DNA from: Clostridiales bacterium
GTDB taxonomy: Bacteria; Bacillota; Clostridia; Christensenellales; Aristaeellaceae
NCBI GenBank assembly: GCA_016930575.1
Contig: JAFGGL010000057.1
Location: 1 to 41,493 of the forward strand
Length of the DNA: 41,493 bases
Direction of reading: 5' to 3'
The notes below the pieces were generated by a model. It was not told where the DNA came from. It saw only the letters and a list, made by a program, of their open reading frames with translations, and did no database searches. This document shows, piece after piece, positions 8,893-18,389 of the stretch. Position numbers and translations under genes: made by a program. The first letter of the stretch is position 1; every line of letters starts with the position of its first letter.

Positions 8893-9579
8893 ATGAAACC
8901 CTGTTTAGCGACTTTTTTGCTGCTCCTGTGTATCATTCATATCCCTTCGACGGCCCGGGCGGACTGCAACTATACGACGTATTACCATGGCGACTGCAAC
9001 TCGATGAAGATCGCCATCACCGTGGATGACCTGTACGAACCGGTGAACCTGAAACGCATCCTCGACCTGTGCCTGAAGTATGATATCCGCGTAACGTTTT
9101 TTACGCTGGGTATCGTTATCCACCCCGAAAACGCCGCGCTGTGGCAGCGCATCGTGGACGAAGGGCATGAGATCGGCAACCATACCTACGGCCACCTGAA
9201 TATCACGGACATGACGGACGAACAGTTCAAACACCAGCTCACGATCACGCAGGACGCACTCAACGCGGTGCTGAGAGAACCGTACACGATGCGCCTGTTC
9301 CGTCCGCCGTACGGCAGGTACAACCGGTATGGATGCGTGAGGAAGCTGAAGGAACTGGGATATCCGTATATGATTCTGTGGTCTGTCGGCCTGGAAGACG
9401 TGCAGCGGACCTATAAGAGCGTCAAAGGCGGCAGCATCATCCTGTTTCACACCAACTGGCAGGATGTGAAGTGCCTGGAGGAGAACCTGCCCAAGCTGCT
9501 GGACGCCGGGTTTGAGCCGGTCACGGTCAGCGAACTGTTGGATCTCCCTCCGGCAATGGAAACAAAGGCAGGCGAGTGA
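8893..9579 (+). CDS. Secreted polysaccharide deacetylase (NodB domain)
   Basis: A 228-residue protein. Residues 1-23 are a signal peptide ending STARA, followed by a short Cys-containing segment. The NodB domain spans about residues 38-215. Metal-binding and catalytic features are visible: TVDD (D45, D46), a GNHTYGH histidine pair (H97, H101), RPPYG, and a late FHTN segment. Family members are metal-dependent hydrolases that remove N- or O-acetyl groups from peptidoglycan, chitin or exopolysaccharide outside the membrane. The first motif is TVDDL instead of the usual TFDDG, a mild divergence. It may act on cell wall or on the exopolysaccharide encoded nearby; this is inference. Confidence 0.9.
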   Translation: MKPCLATFLLLLCIIHIPSTARADCNYTTYYHGDCNSMKIAITVDDLYEPVNLKRILDLCLKYDIRVTFFTLGIVIHPENAALWQRIVDEGHEIGNHTYGHLNITDMTDEQFKHQLTITQDALNAVLREPYTMRLFRPPYGRYNRYGCVRKLKELGYPYMILWSVGLEDVQRTYKSVKGGSIILFHTNWQDVKCLEENLPKLLDAGFEPVTVSELLDLPPAMETKAGE

Positions 9580-9726
9580 TCATATCCCGGCCCTGCGCAC
9601 GCAGGACAAAGCCGTGCATAACGGTGCAAAGGCACGCCCGCGGAACCGACTCGGCGCCGCTGGGCGGCAATCCGCTGTTTGCAACGGAATATATCGTTAT
9701 TCGAACTGGAATATAGACCGGAAGGC

Positions 9727-10644
9727 CTATTCTTTTTGATACATCTCCCAAAGGGCTTTCAGCACCAGTCGGTTATCAGCTTCGGCCTTGTCGGCGGGCA
9801 GGATATACGCCTGGTTCACATGCCTGCGGCGTTTGTCGAAATAGGGGTTCAGCCCCGCGTAATCCCGAAAGCCGAAGGGCTGGAGCACCAGCGTTACGTC
9901 GTCCGCCGCGCGTGTGAAAAGGCTTTCTTTCAGCCTCTTTTTCCACTGCTTTTTAGTAGACGATTGGAAAAGCGCATCCAACAGCAGCGCCTCGAAGTGC
10001 ATGGGCGTGGGCAGGGCGTGATACGCTCCGTCCGTCGCCAGCACAAGCACGCCTTTTTGCGGCAGGTCCGCCGCCGTTTCATGCAGGCCGAAGGGCTGAT
10101 CCGCGCACAGGTAGTTGGCGATCGGCGCGTCCAGGTACAGGCTTTCGAACGCGTCGCATTTCGTGGCGTAATCGTCCCGCGTAAGCTGCCGCAGGCCCCT
10201 GTCGGTCAGCATGTATCCGCGCGTGTTGCCGGCCCAGTACAGCGCCGCGCCCTGCGGGTACACAAGCGCGATCGCCGCGGTACTCGGCAGCGTGCGCACC
10301 ATGCTGCCGGTGACGGCGGAGGGCTGCTTCAAATACCTCGCGCTGAACTCCCGTGCGGTCCGGGCAAACAGCGCGCTCAGGTCCTCCGCTGTGTTTTCAC
10401 GCGGCAGGGCGGCGGCGTTCTCCCCGAACCATTCCTCCAGGCATCCGGCATACAGGCCGGAGGCGATGTGCGCGCCGGTGCGGTTGTCAAGTTGCGCATA
10501 GCGCCGCCCGCCCACGCCGCCGCAGCCGTCGAAGGCCGCAAGCAGGCGCACGCCTTCGTGCCGCAGGCACAGCGCGATATCCTCGTTGGGTTCTTTCCCC
10601 GCCGAAAACGACAGCTTCAGCGCGGGAAGGGTGTTCTTGCCCAT
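9727..10644 (-). CDS. PP2C-like serine/threonine phosphatase
   Basis: A 305-residue protein with PPM/PP2C features: an N-terminal NED (residues 20-22), FDGCGGVGG (from residue 38), a central VLATDGAYHALP segment and a C-terminal DDVTLVLQPF. These positions correspond to the metal-binding aspartates of the family. No membrane segment or kinase domain is visible, and no partner kinase gene lies beside it, so the target is unknown. The variant DGCGG instead of DGMGGH is divergent, so the substrate class is uncertain. The gene is divergent from the exopolysaccharide operon, separated by about 170 bp containing both promoters. Confidence 0.78.
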   Translation of the reverse strand: MGKNTLPALKLSFSAGKEPNEDIALCLRHEGVRLLAAFDGCGGVGGRRYAQLDNRTGAHIASGLYAGCLEEWFGENAAALPRENTAEDLSALFARTAREFSARYLKQPSAVTGSMVRTLPSTAAIALVYPQGAALYWAGNTRGYMLTDRGLRQLTRDDYATKCDAFESLYLDAPIANYLCADQPFGLHETAADLPQKGVLVLATDGAYHALPTPMHFEALLLDALFQSSTKKQWKKRLKESLFTRAADDVTLVLQPFGFRDYAGLNPYFDKRRRHVNQAYILPADKAEADNRLVLKALWEMYQKE

Positions 10645-10673
10645 ATCGTTTGCCTTTCTCTGTTCCTGTGTCT

Positions 10674-10702
10674 ATCATACAAAAACATTCGCCCGGGCGC
10701 AA
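10674..10702 (-). promoter_or_regulatory. Predicted promoter of the PP2C-like gene
   Basis: On the minus strand TTGCGC (10702-10697) and TATGAT (10679-10674) are 17 bp apart, about 30 bp upstream of the ATG at 10644. Confidence 0.5.
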
Positions 10703-10730
10703 GACGGCAAACACGCGCCGGTTTCACGCA

Positions 10731-10759
10731 TGGAAAATACTCTCATTTCATTGTATAAT
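10731..10759 (+). promoter_or_regulatory. Predicted promoter of the exopolysaccharide operon
   Basis: TGGAAA (10731-10736) and a perfect TATAAT (10754-10759) lie 17 bp apart. A transcript would start near 10766, which excludes the in-frame ATG at 10765 as the start codon of the first gene and supports 10816. Confidence 0.6.
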
Positions 10760-10815
10760 GGGATATGCGAGTAACTGCCGCGGATGCCGCCGGCGCAGGC
10801 GGGAAAGGGATCGGT

Positions 10816-11448
10816 ATGACGAATTATGCCCGGTACGGCAAGCGTCTTCTGGATATCGTGCTCAGTTTGCTGGGGATGATCGTTTTATCGCCCCTGTTTT
10901 TGGGCCTCGTAATCGCCATCAGGCTGGACAGCCGCGGCCCCGTGATGTTCAGGCAAAAGCGCGTCGGCATCCATAAAAGCCATTTCAACATCATCAAATT
11001 CCGCACCATGCGCATTGATACGCCAAAGGACGTCCCGACGCATATGCTTAAAAACCCCGGACAGTGGATCACGCCCGTGGGCAAGTTTCTCAGGAAAACC
11101 AGTTTGGACGAACTGCCGCAGCTCCTACAAATCTTCACGGGGAAGATGAGCATCGTCGGCCCGCGCCCCGCGCTGTGGAACCAGGATGATTTGATCGCCG
11201 AACGCGACAAGTACGGCGCCAATGATACCCGCCCCGGGCTGACCGGCTGGGCGCAGGTCAACGGCCGCGACACGCTTATGATTCCCGACAAGGCGAAGTT
11301 GGACGGCGAATACGCGCGGCATGTTACCATTAAAATGGATTGGATCTGCTTTGCGAAAACTGTCCGGCACGTGCTGCGCCGCAGCGGCGTGATCGAGGGC
11401 GGTACGGGCAGCCAACGGGCGGAAAACGGGAAGGAGGTCGAAGGATGA
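10816..11448 (+). CDS. Initiating undecaprenyl-phosphate sugar transferase
   Basis: A 210-residue member of the bacterial sugar transferase family (small PglC/WcaJ-C-terminal type). It has one N-terminal membrane segment (LLDIVLSLLGMIVLSPLFLGLVIAI), then the catalytic core with the KFRTM segment, LRKTSLDELPQ, MSIVGPRPAL and RPGLTGWAQVNGR. Family members transfer a sugar phosphate from a nucleotide sugar to undecaprenyl phosphate on the inner face of the membrane, the first step of repeat-unit assembly. The sugar is not predictable here. AAAGGG lies at good spacing before the ATG at 10816. Its stop overlaps the next start (ATGA), so it is the first gene of a tightly coupled operon. Confidence 0.92.
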   Translation: MTNYARYGKRLLDIVLSLLGMIVLSPLFLGLVIAIRLDSRGPVMFRQKRVGIHKSHFNIIKFRTMRIDTPKDVPTHMLKNPGQWITPVGKFLRKTSLDELPQLLQIFTGKMSIVGPRPALWNQDDLIAERDKYGANDTRPGLTGWAQVNGRDTLMIPDKAKLDGEYARHVTIKMDWICFAKTVRHVLRRSGVIEGGTGSQRAENGKEVEG

Positions 11449-13418
11449 TGCGGCGTATCTTGATCACCGGCGCGAACAGCTACCTGGGCACGTCGCTGGA
11501 AGCGTATCTGAAACAATGGCCCCAGGAGTATGCCGTCGATACCGTGGATATGATCGGCGATTCCTGGCGGGATAAGGATTTCAGCGAGTATCAGACGGTA
11601 TACCACGTGGCGGGGATCGCGCATTCCGATTTCGGAAAGATTGCCGGCGACAGGGAAGCGCTGTACCGGCGCGTGAACACCGACCTTGCCGTGGAAACGG
11701 CAAAAAAGGCGAAAGCCGACGGTGTGAAGCAGTTTATCTTTATGAGCACTATTGTCGTCTACGGCAAGAGCGCTGAAATTGGGAAACAAAAGGTCATCAC
11801 CCGCGAAACAGTGCCGGAACCCGATAACATCTACGGCAAAACAAAACTAAAAGCGGAAGAAGGCCTGAAAGCGCTGGAGGATGACGGTTTCAAACTATGC
11901 ATCCTGCGACCGCCCATGATATATGGCAGGGGCTGCAAGGGCAATTACGCCCGCATGAGCAAATGGGCGAAGAAGCTCCCCGTGTTTCCAGAAATCAGGA
12001 ATCAGCGGTCGATGCTGTATCTGGAAACGCTGTGCGAACTGATTCGGCAGCTGATCGATCGTAATGAACGGGGCGTGTTCTTTCCCCAGAACAGTGAATA
12101 CATTTGTACTTCGGAGATGTTTTCCGCGATCGCCCGGGCAAACGGACGACATGTCCGCCTGACAAGGGCATTCAATCCTGCCCTTCGCCTGCTCTCTAGC
12201 TGGATGACCGTTATCAATAAAATATTCGGCAGCATCGTATACGACAAGGGACTTTCTGAATACGATTTCAAGTATCGGACAACGGATTTTTACGAAAGCA
12301 TCCGCTGCATCGAAGGCGCAGGCTGGAAGCGGGTGTTGATGCTCGGTAACCACGACGTTGTAATCTACAACTTCCGGCTGGAACTGGTGGAGCGCTTGCT
12401 AAAAGAAGGATATGAGGTGTATATTTCTTCGCCGTATGGCGAGCGTATTGAGGCCCTGAAAAAATTGGGAGCACACTATATTGACACAAAGGTGTCCCGG
12501 CGTGGCTTGAGTATTTGGGAGGACTACGCACTGCTGAGGAATTACCGCAGGATGATGAAAAAGATCAATCCGGACATCGTGTTTACCTATACCATCAAGC
12601 CAAACATCTACGGCGCGATGGCCTGCGCGAAACGCCGCATTCCCTGCGTGGCGAACATCACGGGGCTTGGCACGGCCGTGGAAAACGGAGGATTTCTGCA
12701 GGCCGTGAACTTGTGGATGTACAAGTATGCGTTTCGGAAAATCCGGCGTGTGTTTTTTCAAAACGAGGAGAACATGGCGTTTTTCGCAAAACACAAAATC
12801 GCCGTTGACCGACACGCGCTGCTGCCTGGGTCGGGCGTGAATCTTGAACGCTTTTCCCCGCTTCCCTATCCGGATGAAAACACCGTTGAGTTCGCATTCA
12901 TATCACGTATCATGAAGGAGAAGGGGATCGATCAATACCTCGATGCAGCCAAGGCAATACGGGAGAAGTATCCGCATACCTGTTTCCATGTGTGCGGATT
13001 CTGCGAGCAGGCGTATGAAGAAGAATTGAAGGAACTCGACAAATCCGGCGTGATTCTCTATCATGGTATGGTGCGGGATATCCGCGAGATCTTAAAAACC
13101 GTGCATTGTACGGTACACCCGACCTACTATCCCGAGGGCTTGTCCAACGTGCTGCTGGAAAGCTGCGCCTGTGCCCGCCCCATCATCACCACCAACCGCA
13201 GCGGCTGTAAAGAGGTGATTGAGGACGGCGTCAACGGTTACGTTGTGAAACAGAAGGACAGCGATGATCTGATCCGCAAACTGCAGCAATTCCTGGCATT
13301 GAGCCAAAAGGATCGCATCCAAATGGGACAAAACGGCAGGAAAAAGGTTGAGATAGAATTCGACAGGCAGATTGTCGTGGATCGGTACTTGTTGGAAATT
13401 GGAATGGATATTGGATAA
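11445..13418 (+). CDS. Fusion of NAD-dependent sugar epimerase and GT4 glycosyltransferase
   Basis: A single 657-residue frame carries two enzymes normally encoded separately. Residues 1-~290 are an extended SDR (TGANSYLG nucleotide-binding loop near residues 8-15, MSTIVVYG, Y-x-x-x-K in IYGKTKLK), like NAD-dependent epimerases of surface-sugar loci. From residue ~295 (WKRVLMLGNHDVVIYNFR) a full GT4-type glycosyltransferase follows: a donor-domain FISRIMKEKGID, then YPEGLSNVLLESCACARPIITT with the E-x7-E-like pair, and CKEVIEDGVNGY. The GT half begins exactly as stand-alone enzymes do, except that Trp at 12324 replaces the expected initiator. GGAGG lies seven bases before the ATG at 11445. 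The likely role is making and/or adding a sugar to the lipid-linked repeat unit. Confidence 0.88.
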   Translation: MMRRILITGANSYLGTSLEAYLKQWPQEYAVDTVDMIGDSWRDKDFSEYQTVYHVAGIAHSDFGKIAGDREALYRRVNTDLAVETAKKAKADGVKQFIFMSTIVVYGKSAEIGKQKVITRETVPEPDNIYGKTKLKAEEGLKALEDDGFKLCILRPPMIYGRGCKGNYARMSKWAKKLPVFPEIRNQRSMLYLETLCELIRQLIDRNERGVFFPQNSEYICTSEMFSAIARANGRHVRLTRAFNPALRLLSSWMTVINKIFGSIVYDKGLSEYDFKYRTTDFYESIRCIEGAGWKRVLMLGNHDVVIYNFRLELVERLLKEGYEVYISSPYGERIEALKKLGAHYIDTKVSRRGLSIWEDYALLRNYRRMMKKINPDIVFTYTIKPNIYGAMACAKRRIPCVANITGLGTAVENGGFLQAVNLWMYKYAFRKIRRVFFQNEENMAFFAKHKIAVDRHALLPGSGVNLERFSPLPYPDENTVEFAFISRIMKEKGIDQYLDAAKAIREKYPHTCFHVCGFCEQAYEEELKELDKSGVILYHGMVRDIREILKTVHCTVHPTYYPEGLSNVLLESCACARPIITTNRSGCKEVIEDGVNGYVVKQKDSDDLIRKLQQFLALSQKDRIQMGQNGRKKVEIEFDRQIVVDRYLLEIGMDIG

Positions 13419-13480
13419 AACATAGAAAATAGCAATACTTGCTGGAATGATCGCTTATATTGATTAGGTGAAATTACTTA

Positions 13481-14419
13481 ATGGAAGAAGTTGATATTTT
13501 GCATGGTATAGAAACAAAAGACATCGCTTTCATTATTGCCGGAGAAGGGCTTATTTACCAAGGGTGTAAATTAACTGGATTTGATATTTTCCATCCATAT
13601 AAGGATCGGAATCTATTTATGAGAGTTTTGCGGGAAGTCTGGCAAATACTTAGCGTGCCTAGAGTTGATATTTTCTATGAAAAGAATGTACTTCGTCATC
13701 AATTCGAGCATATCATCATTTTTGACGTGTTGATTACTCGCCGGTATCTGACATGGATAAAAAACAAATTCCCGCAATCGAAAATACACTTTATTTACAA
13801 TAATATGGTTGGTTTTGCCAGGCATCTGAAGCCCGATCAATTGCCACCATGGATAGAGGTGTGGACCTTCGATGACTATGACAGTAGAGTATATGGCATC
13901 AGGAAATACCACAGTTATTATTTCCCCTCACTTTGTATGGAACCACAGGAAAAGCAGATCGACGTATTTTTCGTCGGAAAAGATAAAGGAAGAGCTGAAT
14001 ATCTGCTAAATCTTGAACAACGACTCAAGGATATGGGATTGAAAACGAAATTCATCATCACGCCGGATGGCAGGTTTACAAAACATAAGCCGTTTTATTC
14101 GGATTATGTGCCCTATTGGGTAATTTGCGAATATCTATCAAAAACAAAGGCAGTTCTAAATGTATCGATGGATAATCAAGAGGGGATGACGGTCAGAGAT
14201 CTTGAAGCTATTTTTAACCATATTAAGTTGATTACTACAAATAAATCGATTCGGAGTCATCCTGTGTTTTCAAATGATATAGTTTTTATACTCGATAAGG
14301 ATAAAATGGAGAGTTTACCGGAATTTTTAAATTCTACCTATCCGCCGATCGATGATGATATTATGGCTCGTTTTACCTTCGGACACTTTATCAGGCAGGT
14401 AACTGGAGTATATGTATGA
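13481..14419 (+). CDS. Putative glycosyltransferase (GT-B-like)
   Basis: A 312-residue soluble protein. The second half reads like the donor domain of a GT-B enzyme: KQIDVFFVGKDKGR begins a new Rossmann fold, and EGMTVRDLEAIFNHIKLITTNK matches the pattern seen in capsule/LPS glycosyltransferase-like proteins. No close family name is certain. It is AT-richer than the upstream genes, and its start lies 62 bp after the fusion gene with AGGTGA upstream. Its place between a glycosyltransferase and the polymerase supports a role in repeat-unit assembly, but donor and acceptor are unknown. Confidence 0.65.
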   Translation: MEEVDILHGIETKDIAFIIAGEGLIYQGCKLTGFDIFHPYKDRNLFMRVLREVWQILSVPRVDIFYEKNVLRHQFEHIIIFDVLITRRYLTWIKNKFPQSKIHFIYNNMVGFARHLKPDQLPPWIEVWTFDDYDSRVYGIRKYHSYYFPSLCMEPQEKQIDVFFVGKDKGRAEYLLNLEQRLKDMGLKTKFIITPDGRFTKHKPFYSDYVPYWVICEYLSKTKAVLNVSMDNQEGMTVRDLEAIFNHIKLITTNKSIRSHPVFSNDIVFILDKDKMESLPEFLNSTYPPIDDDIMARFTFGHFIRQVTGVYV

Positions 14420-14542
14420 GTTCCATAGAGTATTGGAACCATAACAAACGAGGTGGCGGGTTGCATATATGTAAATTTGGCTAGTGCAAATTTTTCGCTA
14501 AACATTTGGTAGTATCACTAAACTGTATAGAGGTTGTGCAAA

Positions 14543-15685
14543 TTGGGTATCAGTCTATTATGTATATTGTGTCTTTGGGGGTTGCTAAAACCGAAGTCGA
14601 AGGCGGCTACTATTTCGTTGCTTTTGTTTATGTGGGTTTTGTTTGGATTCAACCTACAATCTCCAGACCGAGCCAGTTATGAATTCATGTACGGCAACCT
14701 GTATCTCGATAGTTATTATTCTTTATATGAACCGGGATTTACTGTGTTGATGGATATTTGTTTAAGACTTGGTTTGAGTTTTCAAGGTTTCCAAGTAGTA
14801 CTTGCAACCCTATATGTTTTGTTGATTTATGCTTCTATTAGAAAATATACGAAATATACATCGTATGTATTGGCCTTATTTATAATAGCTCCATTTTTAT
14901 GGTATATCTCAGGTATAAGAGTGGCATTGGCGGCCGCAATAGTCATATTTTCATTTCAATATCTTCTTTTGGGTGGCAAGAAGAATACGTTTTACTTCTG
15001 CTTGGGGATTGTTGTATCAGTCTTGTTCCATTATTCATCCTGTCTCTATTTACTGTTCTTACTGGGTAGGAAACGTGATTTCAAGAAACGGAAAATTCTT
15101 GTCATTCTCTTTCTTGTGACCGTTCTGAGCGTTATTATTCTCAGGACTAATATGCTATACATCATCGTTAACCAATTTACGTCTAGATATAAAACGCTGC
15201 AGTGGTTCAACAATAATGCAGATGTAATTGGCCGGCCATCACTAATAGGGGCCGTTTCTGCCTTAGCCATTCTTTTTGGGAATGTATACGTTACATATAT
15301 GGTAAAAAGGTATTTCGAAAAACACTCTACTGAAAAAGACCGTTTTAGCTTAGTTAATAGAAAATTCTCCTATTTAGTTTATAATTGCAATTGTGCTATG
15401 CTTCTTCTAATTCCTTTGATTCTATTAAATCTAAATTTCTTTAGGCCAATTTATGGCTTGCTTATTCTCAATGCTTGTTCTGTCGCGAATATGATTGATG
15501 CACAGAGGCGGAAAAGAGTACGTAACCGTCTAACTTATGATAATTGTAGTATAAAGAACGCATATATGTCACTGGTAATCATTGTGTGGTCATTATTCAT
15601 TGCGTTTTATCAGGAATATCCTTGCCTTAATACAATTGATTCCGTTTATTATATTATATCCAAAAATTTGTTGTTTCCGTTCTAG
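14543..15685 (+). CDS. EpsG/Wzy-type polysaccharide polymerase
   Basis: A roughly 380-residue integral membrane protein with about ten hydrophobic segments. The pattern DRASYEFMYGNLY near the start, GIRVALAAAIVIFSFQYLL and SVLFHYSSCLYLLFLLG is typical of the EpsG family, the Gram-positive counterpart of Wzy polymerases that join lipid-linked repeat units outside the membrane. Two TTG starts are possible: 14534 and 14543. The second is preferred because AGAGG lies nine bases upstream of it. The gene is strongly AT-rich compared with the start of the operon, consistent with acquisition from another source. About 120 bp without a gene precede it; I see no clear promoter there. Confidence 0.82.
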   Translation: MGISLLCILCLWGLLKPKSKAATISLLLFMWVLFGFNLQSPDRASYEFMYGNLYLDSYYSLYEPGFTVLMDICLRLGLSFQGFQVVLATLYVLLIYASIRKYTKYTSYVLALFIIAPFLWYISGIRVALAAAIVIFSFQYLLLGGKKNTFYFCLGIVVSVLFHYSSCLYLLFLLGRKRDFKKRKILVILFLVTVLSVIILRTNMLYIIVNQFTSRYKTLQWFNNNADVIGRPSLIGAVSALAILFGNVYVTYMVKRYFEKHSTEKDRFSLVNRKFSYLVYNCNCAMLLLIPLILLNLNFFRPIYGLLILNACSVANMIDAQRRKRVRNRLTYDNCSIKNAYMSLVIIVWSLFIAFYQEYPCLNTIDSVYYIISKNLLFPF

Positions 15686-15709
15686 TTTACACTGTTTGGA
15701 GGACTCAAG

Positions 15710-17167
15710 ATGCCAGAAGTATCAAAAAACCAGTTTGTGAATGGCTTGATATGGAAAACATTTAATTTGTTCTTGACAAAGGGCATTAATATCATTCTCA
15801 CTATTATCTTAACAAGGATCCTTGATCCTATGCATTTTGGATTGATGACGGTATGGATCGTTATAATCAATGTTGGCGGTGTTCTGGCGATCGGCGGTTT
15901 AGATGTAGCGCTGGTGCAGAAAAAAGATATCGACAATGAAGACTTTTCCACTGCGCGGGTCGTGGCGTTGGGGAGAGCCGCAATACTGTGTTTGGCGGTC
16001 AATTTGATTGCGCCTTTGTTTTCCAACTTCTATCAGACCGAACTCTTGGTATTATTGGTTCGTGTTGCGAGTATTGATTTCTTTTTCCAGGCCTTTACGA
16101 TCGTCAGTATTGCAAAGGCGTCGCGGGAGATTGATTTTAAAAAACTGTTTATTGCCGACTTTGTCTCCACAATTATCGGTGGTCTGGGCGTTATATTCAT
16201 GTTCTATACCAATCGGCTGGATTGGATTCTGATAACGAACGTGATTGTTCACCGGATAGCCTATGCAATCATGTTGTATTTTCTTGACGAGAAAACTCAC
16301 TACTTCAAGTATAACAAGGACAAGCACAAACCTATAACAAGACGTGGATACAAGGCAATGGCAAACAATCTTTTCGATTTGATTGCGGGCAGCGCCACAG
16401 GATTGTTTTTGGGTATGAAGTGGTCCGCGACGGAGGTAGGTTACTATAATAGAGCGGAAAAGATCACGCAAACCGTCGGGCTGGAAACCTATAACATGAT
16501 CTCTGGAATACTTCTGCCTACGTTTGCATCCTATCAGCAGGATAGAGAAAAATTGAAGAGCGTCGCTAGAAAAATCACCACATTGAGCTGTTATATCATG
16601 TTTCCCGTTATGTGCTTTCTAGCATTAAGCGGCAGGCTGATCGTTCTTGCGCTGTTAACAGATAAATGGCTGCCGATCGTGTTTCTGCTTCAATTGTCCT
16701 GTGTGAAATTTGCAATGAACCCGCTGCGGCAAATATCAATGCATTTGAATTATTCAGTTGGCATGTATAAACGGAATATGCAGATTGAGAGCTGCAGAAT
16801 GATCTTGATACTGCTCTCGATTGTAGTTCTAGCGATCTTGCATTTGCCGCAGCTTTATATTATATCGATTGCGGCTGCGGTTATCGCGATTATAATCACG
16901 GTGCTTTATTTACTTTCGTTGCGTAATGCTATCGGATACTCTATCATCGAACTCGTTAAAGATCTGGTACCGATTATCATTCTAACGGCAGCACCCATGA
17001 TTCCGACAGTGATTTTCCTGCGTACCAGTACAGCGAACATTCTAAATTTGATCATCGCGTTTATTCTGTATTGCGGTGTATATATAGGACTATCGGCACT
17101 TCTTAAGGTTGAGGTTTATCGCTATGCCCGCACTTCTCTAAAGGGATTTATTCAGAGGAGAAAATAG
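15710..17167 (+). CDS. Wzx-type polysaccharide flippase
   Basis: A 485-residue protein with about 14 membrane segments, beginning NGLIWKTFNLFLTKGINIILTIILTRIL and LDPMHFGLMTVWIVIINV, as in the PST/MOP flippases (WzxC/TuaB-like). It should move undecaprenyl-linked oligosaccharide repeat units across the cytoplasmic membrane before polymerisation by the adjacent EpsG-type protein. GGAGG lies upstream of the ATG, 24 bp after the polymerase gene. Together with the polymerase it defines a Wzx/Wzy-dependent locus. Confidence 0.9.
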   Translation: MPEVSKNQFVNGLIWKTFNLFLTKGINIILTIILTRILDPMHFGLMTVWIVIINVGGVLAIGGLDVALVQKKDIDNEDFSTARVVALGRAAILCLAVNLIAPLFSNFYQTELLVLLVRVASIDFFFQAFTIVSIAKASREIDFKKLFIADFVSTIIGGLGVIFMFYTNRLDWILITNVIVHRIAYAIMLYFLDEKTHYFKYNKDKHKPITRRGYKAMANNLFDLIAGSATGLFLGMKWSATEVGYYNRAEKITQTVGLETYNMISGILLPTFASYQQDREKLKSVARKITTLSCYIMFPVMCFLALSGRLIVLALLTDKWLPIVFLLQLSCVKFAMNPLRQISMHLNYSVGMYKRNMQIESCRMILILLSIVVLAILHLPQLYIISIAAAVIAIIITVLYLLSLRNAIGYSIIELVKDLVPIIILTAAPMIPTVIFLRTSTANILNLIIAFILYCGVYIGLSALLKVEVYRYARTSLKGFIQRRK

Positions 17168-17168
17168 C

Positions 17169-18389
17169 ATGTACACAAAGATACTAATCGAGTACGAGGT
17201 CTATGGGCAGACTGCGGAGATGCTGCATGCCTTTTTCCTCGAAATGCAAAATGCTTTTAAAATTCAAATCAACGCAAAACGATCTATCGCTATCAAAAAC
17301 ACAGATATACAATGGAGCGATGTCATCATCTCCGTCAGAAGTACCTGCAGCATATCTAGTGGTATTGCAGCATTATGTAAAAAACTTCAGCGTTTCCATA
17401 TCGTTCTGCTGGACGACAATTTATTCAACCACCGCCGACAAGATTGGTTTATGAAACGGCGGCAAAAGGCTCTGGGAGATACGCTTCACAATACGGATCT
17501 GTTATTGACACCGAATCCTTTACTTGCCAAGGATATTGGTGAAGCATACGCAGTAAAAAGAAGCGCACATATTGATACGACGATCCATGAGAGTGAGATT
17601 ACACCCTTTGCCGGACATTCAGCACCGGTAGGTGACGTTGTAAGAATTGTGTATTACAGCAATGATGGAACCAGTTCGTATTTTACCACATTATTGGCAA
17701 AGGCCTTTGAGGAGATCAGCAAATCAAACCGGTATAAAATCGAAATGACGTTGATCGGTATAGAAACACTTACGGATTCTCTAGGCTGTAGCCAGGTTAA
17801 ATTGATTCCGCACCTGAGCTATACGGATTTTAAGAAGTTCCTAAGAAACGGCCATTTTGATATAGGCCTGGCCCCGGTAATCGAGGACGACGATTTCTCA
17901 AAATATAAGTACTTCAACAAATATATGGAGTATTCAGCGGCTGGAATTCCAGGTATTTATTCAAACTGCCCTCCCTATACGTTTGTGATAAAGGATGGGT
18001 ATAACGGATTTCTTAGCAATAACACGACGGGTGACTGGCAGCAAGCAATCATCAGCGGAATCGAGAATAATGAAAACCGGGTTGCATGTATTCAAAATGC
18101 ACAGCACAGCCTAAAGACTGATTTTTCGTTTGAGAAGGTTTCGACAGCCTTACTCCAAGAAATCCCGGAGCTGTTGACTTATCGCGCACCAAAGGTTAAG
18201 ACAAACGGAATGAAATGGGTTAAACTAAAGTACAGTGTATTCATTTTTTCTGAGAGAATTGACTCTACCTTCCGAACGATGCGTCAAAGCGGCTTTTGCG
18301 GATTGGTCAGACGGACAATGCTTTTTATAAGAACGAATAAGCAAACTGCTCATGAACGAAGGGAAATGCAAAAAAAGGAAGGAGCCTAA
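17169..18389 (+). CDS. Glycosyltransferase (GT4/GT1-like)
   Basis: A 406-residue GT-B-fold glycosyltransferase. The N-terminal domain is divergent. The C-terminal donor domain is recognisable: VRIVYYSNDGTSSYFTTL begins the Rossmann fold, GHFDIGLAPV follows, and KYFNKYMEYSAAGIPGIYS is the usual E-x-x-A-x-G-x-P signature, then VIKDGYNGFL. It starts one base after the flippase stop codon, so it is co-translated with it. The last ~60 residues, after the donor domain, are basic and could contact the membrane or an acceptor. Donor sugar is unknown. Confidence 0.83.
   Translation: MYTKILIEYEVYGQTAEMLHAFFLEMQNAFKIQINAKRSIAIKNTDIQWSDVIISVRSTCSISSGIAALCKKLQRFHIVLLDDNLFNHRRQDWFMKRRQKALGDTLHNTDLLLTPNPLLAKDIGEAYAVKRSAHIDTTIHESEITPFAGHSAPVGDVVRIVYYSNDGTSSYFTTLLAKAFEEISKSNRYKIEMTLIGIETLTDSLGCSQVKLIPHLSYTDFKKFLRNGHFDIGLAPVIEDDDFSKYKYFNKYMEYSAAGIPGIYSNCPPYTFVIKDGYNGFLSNNTTGDWQQAIISGIENNENRVACIQNAQHSLKTDFSFEKVSTALLQEIPELLTYRAPKVKTNGMKWVKLKYSVFIFSERIDSTFRTMRQSGFCGLVRRTMLFIRTNKQTAHERREMQKKEGA

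Noticed and set aside
10765-10815. Upstream ATG for the initiating sugar transferase
   Set aside because: It sits six bases after a perfect TATAAT, at or before the expected transcript start; the ATG at 10816 has a ribosome binding site.
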